Source: Tetragonia tetragonoides (taxonomy: Eukaryota; Streptophyta; Magnoliopsida; Caryophyllales; Aizoaceae). Taken from it: a stretch of 64,000 nt of DNA. The notes beneath the pieces are model-generated. The model was given only the letters and a program-made list of their open reading frames with translations, did not search any database and was not told the origin of the DNA. Below are positions 61,601 to 64,000 of the stretch, piece after piece. Made by a program: the position numbers and the translations under genes. The stretch is from NCBI GenBank assembly GCA_038025085.1, contig CM076144.1, positions 36,676,501 to 36,740,500 on the forward strand, given 5' to 3'. The stretch's first letter is position 1. Each line of letters starts with the position of its first letter.

Positions 61601-62438
61601 GAGAAAAGAGCAAAGTACTTTCAACATACGCCTCAACAAATGAATCAAAGAAGATACGGTGGTGTGATTGCAAAAGATGCAGAAGTAACTAATGAAACAG
61701 CTTTTTATACTCAATTCTATCGAATCACTGTAATCAAAAGTGTGAATAATTAGCCATCCCAAACTACCAACACCCTGATGCACCCATATTACAGATAACT
61801 GTATTTCTTCTCATTATGCGGAAGTCCAAACCGTCCAGCATATCTCTAAGGTAAGAAATTTCCTTGCTATTTGCTAAGCCTTAAATACCTTCACCAAACT
61901 ACTTCCATGAAAATCACCCTAGACACGATAGTCATCAACCCAAAACTTTCCTTGTGCTTACTCCTACAACAATCAATGCCAATCCTTCAACAGACGTTTA
62001 GCTCAGACCATCCAACAAAGTCCTACGAAATATCAAACAGGACCAAAAATAACATCAGACTCCTAGATGGATAGTCTTCACTCTCCAAGCTTTCAGTTTT
62101 ATGTGATCCAAATACAACAGGGAAAACACAGAGCTGCCAGTCTTTTACAACTTCAACTCATTTCCCCAGTGAAATTCAGCCTCTACAGATTTCCAACAAT
62201 CAAACAGTACACTCAACTATGTAAGATAAATCCCCCCATCCAAAACCAAGTAAAAAACTTGTCAGAGTTCAACTCTTACATGAAAATCAAAGACAAACAC
62301 AATATAATATCAATCCCAAAATTCATTACTTTTGAAGCGTCAATCAAGTAACAAACACACAAAATGAAAACTACCCAGATCTCAAATCTATCATAAACCT
62401 CCATAACAAACAAAACCCACTTCATAAACTCACTCATC

Positions 62439-62469
<31 letters not shown>

Positions 62470-62698
62470 CATCAAACCCCAAACCCAATCTAGAACAAAA
62501 ACAAATCACCTGCCATAAACTTCATAGAAAATAAAAAAAATTCAAGAAGCATAAAAAATAAAAATAAAAAAATTTAATTACCTGAACTGCAGGGGGTGGG
62601 ACCCGGGATTCAGCTGAAGCGATCGCAGTAGCAGCAGCGTTTATGGTATCCATAGCGCTGTTTACATTTCTCATCTCCCCATTTCTTCCCCTGCTCAT
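58697..62698 (-). CDS. Pro/Ser-rich protein of the At5g52430/At1g76660 type, two exons
   Basis: Exon 1 (62698-62582, 39 codons) starts MSRGRNGEMRNVNSAM and ends ESRVPPPAVQ before GTAATT. Exon 2 (60178-58697) follows TGTTGTGCAG and opens with KRRWSSCWSVYWCFGS. The intron is 2403 bp and phase 0. The protein has 532 residues. AESRVxPxxVQ and the Cys/Trp-rich block are the hallmark of this plant family, annotated as hydroxyproline-rich glycoprotein family. The rest is rich in Pro, Ser and Gly, with PFVAPPSSPASFLPSEPQS and FAQLLDP blocks known from relatives. No signal peptide is visible, so secretion is doubtful. A 16-residue unit is repeated six times in the middle (separate entry). Near the C-terminus is EFNFDHINGVVSDDKPSISS. 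The molecular function of the family is not established. Confidence 0.88.
59180..59467 (-). repeat. Coding minisatellite: six 48-bp units (16 residues each)
   Basis: Reading the minus strand, units of the form WGSQQASGSVTPDAVR follow one another six times (positions 59467 down to 59180). They vary only at a few sites: WES/WGS, R/W/Q before QASG, AVR/AFR, and TVQ in the last. All units are exactly 48 bp, so the gene stays in frame. Two further frames across it are also open; these are by-products of the period being a multiple of three. Confidence 0.95.
61328..61430. repeat. 43-bp tandem repeat, about 2.4 units, in the intron of the Pro/Ser-rich gene
   Basis: TACTCAT(A/C)AC starts at 61328, 61371 and 61414. 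The first two units, from CATAACATGATATTCATC to TTATGAGGTGA, are nearly identical. Confidence 0.9.
62435..62474. repeat. Heptamer microsatellite (CATTCAT)n
   Basis: About five and a half perfect ATTCATC units, located in the intron of the Pro/Ser-rich gene, 110 bp from its exon 1. Confidence 0.93.
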
Positions 62699-63006
62699 CT
62701 CTCTAAAATCTAAATCTTTCTCTCTCCTAAAAATCACATAAACACCCAAATTCCAATACCCCTCTAAAATATAAATATTTCTAAAACAATAACAATCTGC
62801 AACCCAAGAACAAAACTTGGATGCAGAAGTAACAAAGAAAAAAATATACAAGTCTTGGATTGATTGATTTGACTTAAGAAGAAAGGGAAAACCTCAAAAA
62901 GAGAAATTTATCAGTATCAAAAAAAAAAAAAAGAAAAGAAAAAAAAAACCCCAAATCTTTATTTCCTCTCTCTTTCTCTCTAGCTCCCTCTGTCTCTCTC
63001 TTAAAT
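62699..63006 (-). promoter_or_regulatory. 5' leader of the Pro/Ser-rich gene with GA-rich tract
   Basis: On the minus strand a GAGAGA-rich tract (complement of 62963-63003) and an A/T-rich run lie 220-300 bases upstream of the ATG. The codons directly before MSRG are open but lack an ATG, which supports the chosen start. No TATA box was recognised; GA-rich leaders without TATA are common in plants. Confidence 0.45.
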
Positions 63007-64000
63007 GGCTTTTGGGGTCAAACACGGCAATGACTTGATTATAAGAAAATCCTGAGTACAAAAGGTTCTAAAACCCAATTAAACGTATGATTTTGATATT
63101 TAATCATAATCAAATGTGTACGAACATTGGTTTTATGGCTTTTCACTGGTTTGCCCTTTATAGTTGGTTTAATTTTCGGATGTGTCATTTGAGCATAGCC
63201 AGCCAGCAAGTAACTTGTGAAGGGTTTTAATGTGTCACAAGACTCACAACTCACAAGTGAAGAATGTTCACTCACTTGCACGTTTTATTACTTTGCCGCA
63301 ATGCCGTTGGGTTTTCACATTATTAGATTCACATGATAGGGGTGAGGTTTTATTCCAAGGGATATATTTTAGATTAGACTCTTTATAAGTGTAAAATTAG
63401 TTGTAACAGATTTCAAGTTATAGTTTTGTTGTAGGTTTAATTATAACGTCAATTAATTTAAATTTCAACGGATTCTTAGAATTCACCAATTTCATGTACT
63501 TACCATTTTTACTTAGTTCAATTGCCAAAATTTAGGGAATGGTTACAACTCACATAAAGATTTATTCCATATTATATTACGATATTCAATAATGACCCTT
63601 GTTTTATTAAAAAGTCACTCTGTCTCACCAAAAGTTATGGAAATATTTTCTTATATAAGTATTTGTGTTTAACGTTAGAGATATTGAAATAAAATTTCAA
63701 ATGTGATAATTGTTACGCCTAAAATAATATCACACACAAAACTCACTCAAGAAAAACAGAATAGACAATAATCATTTTGATCTATGCGAATATAGTTCGT
63801 AGGTGAAACAAATATCGCATTCAAGTTCATAATTGTGAAACAAATTTTATACTATTATTCATGTATATAGAATCTCGATACTTTCATGTTTATATCTTAT
63901 TGTGATAGTTTGTTGAATAAGTGCACATCATCAACCGTTACCTACTTTATGCTGAATCAATTACGAGAATTCTATGTAGTATTATTTGTTAGCATCTCTT
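63007..64000. other. Intergenic, no gene seen
   Basis: AT-rich sequence, presumably including the distal promoter of the Pro/Ser-rich gene. The minus-strand ORF at 63039-63281 has no recognisable domain. Confidence 0.5.

Overview
The window looks like nuclear DNA of a flowering plant, most likely a eudicot. It is AT-rich and gene-poor, and its genes are plant-specific: a CYP86A fatty-acid omega-hydroxylase, a RAV-type AP2/B3 factor, a BTB/WD40-like protein and an At5g52430/At1g76660-type proline/serine-rich protein. Transposon families are those of plants (PIF/Harbinger, CACTA, hAT, L1-type LINE, Ty1/copia). I lean towards Caryophyllales from the general look of the repeats, but nothing in the sequence proves it.

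Layout. 1-28.7 kb is transposon-dominated. It holds a 5'-truncated LINE (703-2734, 16-bp target duplication), a decayed PIF/Harbinger with both ORFs (3637-8178), a CACTA-like element whose left end is tandemly duplicated (8756-9888), an unclassified TIR element (10422-11193), a second PIF/Harbinger (11288-16263), a hAT-like element (16387-17361), a 5.4-kb CACTA carrying what look like spliced host-gene fragments (18403-23802), and a truncated copia pol with a 3' LTR (about 25064-27655). Two small related ORFs with C2H2-like fingers (10131-10331 and 17765-17947, both minus) lie between these elements. The CYP86A gene (28783-30375, minus) follows, then about 6.5 kb of mostly featureless DNA with an RNase H relic and a MITE. 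At 37373-44161 lies a gag-only copia element on the minus strand with two near-identical LTRs. It is inserted beside a GC-rich tandem array with a monomer of about 314 bp (44321-45872).

The right third is more gene-like. It has exon-like segments of an unrecognised minus-strand gene or gene remnant (48421-51790), an intronless BTB/WD40-like gene (52074-53438), a hAT MITE with a perfect 8-bp target duplication (54255-54917), an intronless-CDS RAV gene with a probable 5'-UTR intron (55331-56329), and a two-exon proline/serine-rich gene with a 48-bp coding minisatellite (58697-62698). These genes do not form an operon or an obvious pathway. All recognisable host genes are on the minus strand.

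I found no RNA gene, CRISPR array or clearly new system. The best leads are the gene-carrying CACTA with an internally duplicated exon, the two-finger ORF pair, the six-fold coding minisatellite, the 314-bp array and the unrecognised spliced gene at 48-52 kb. All identifications were made by reading the sequence; no database search was run.
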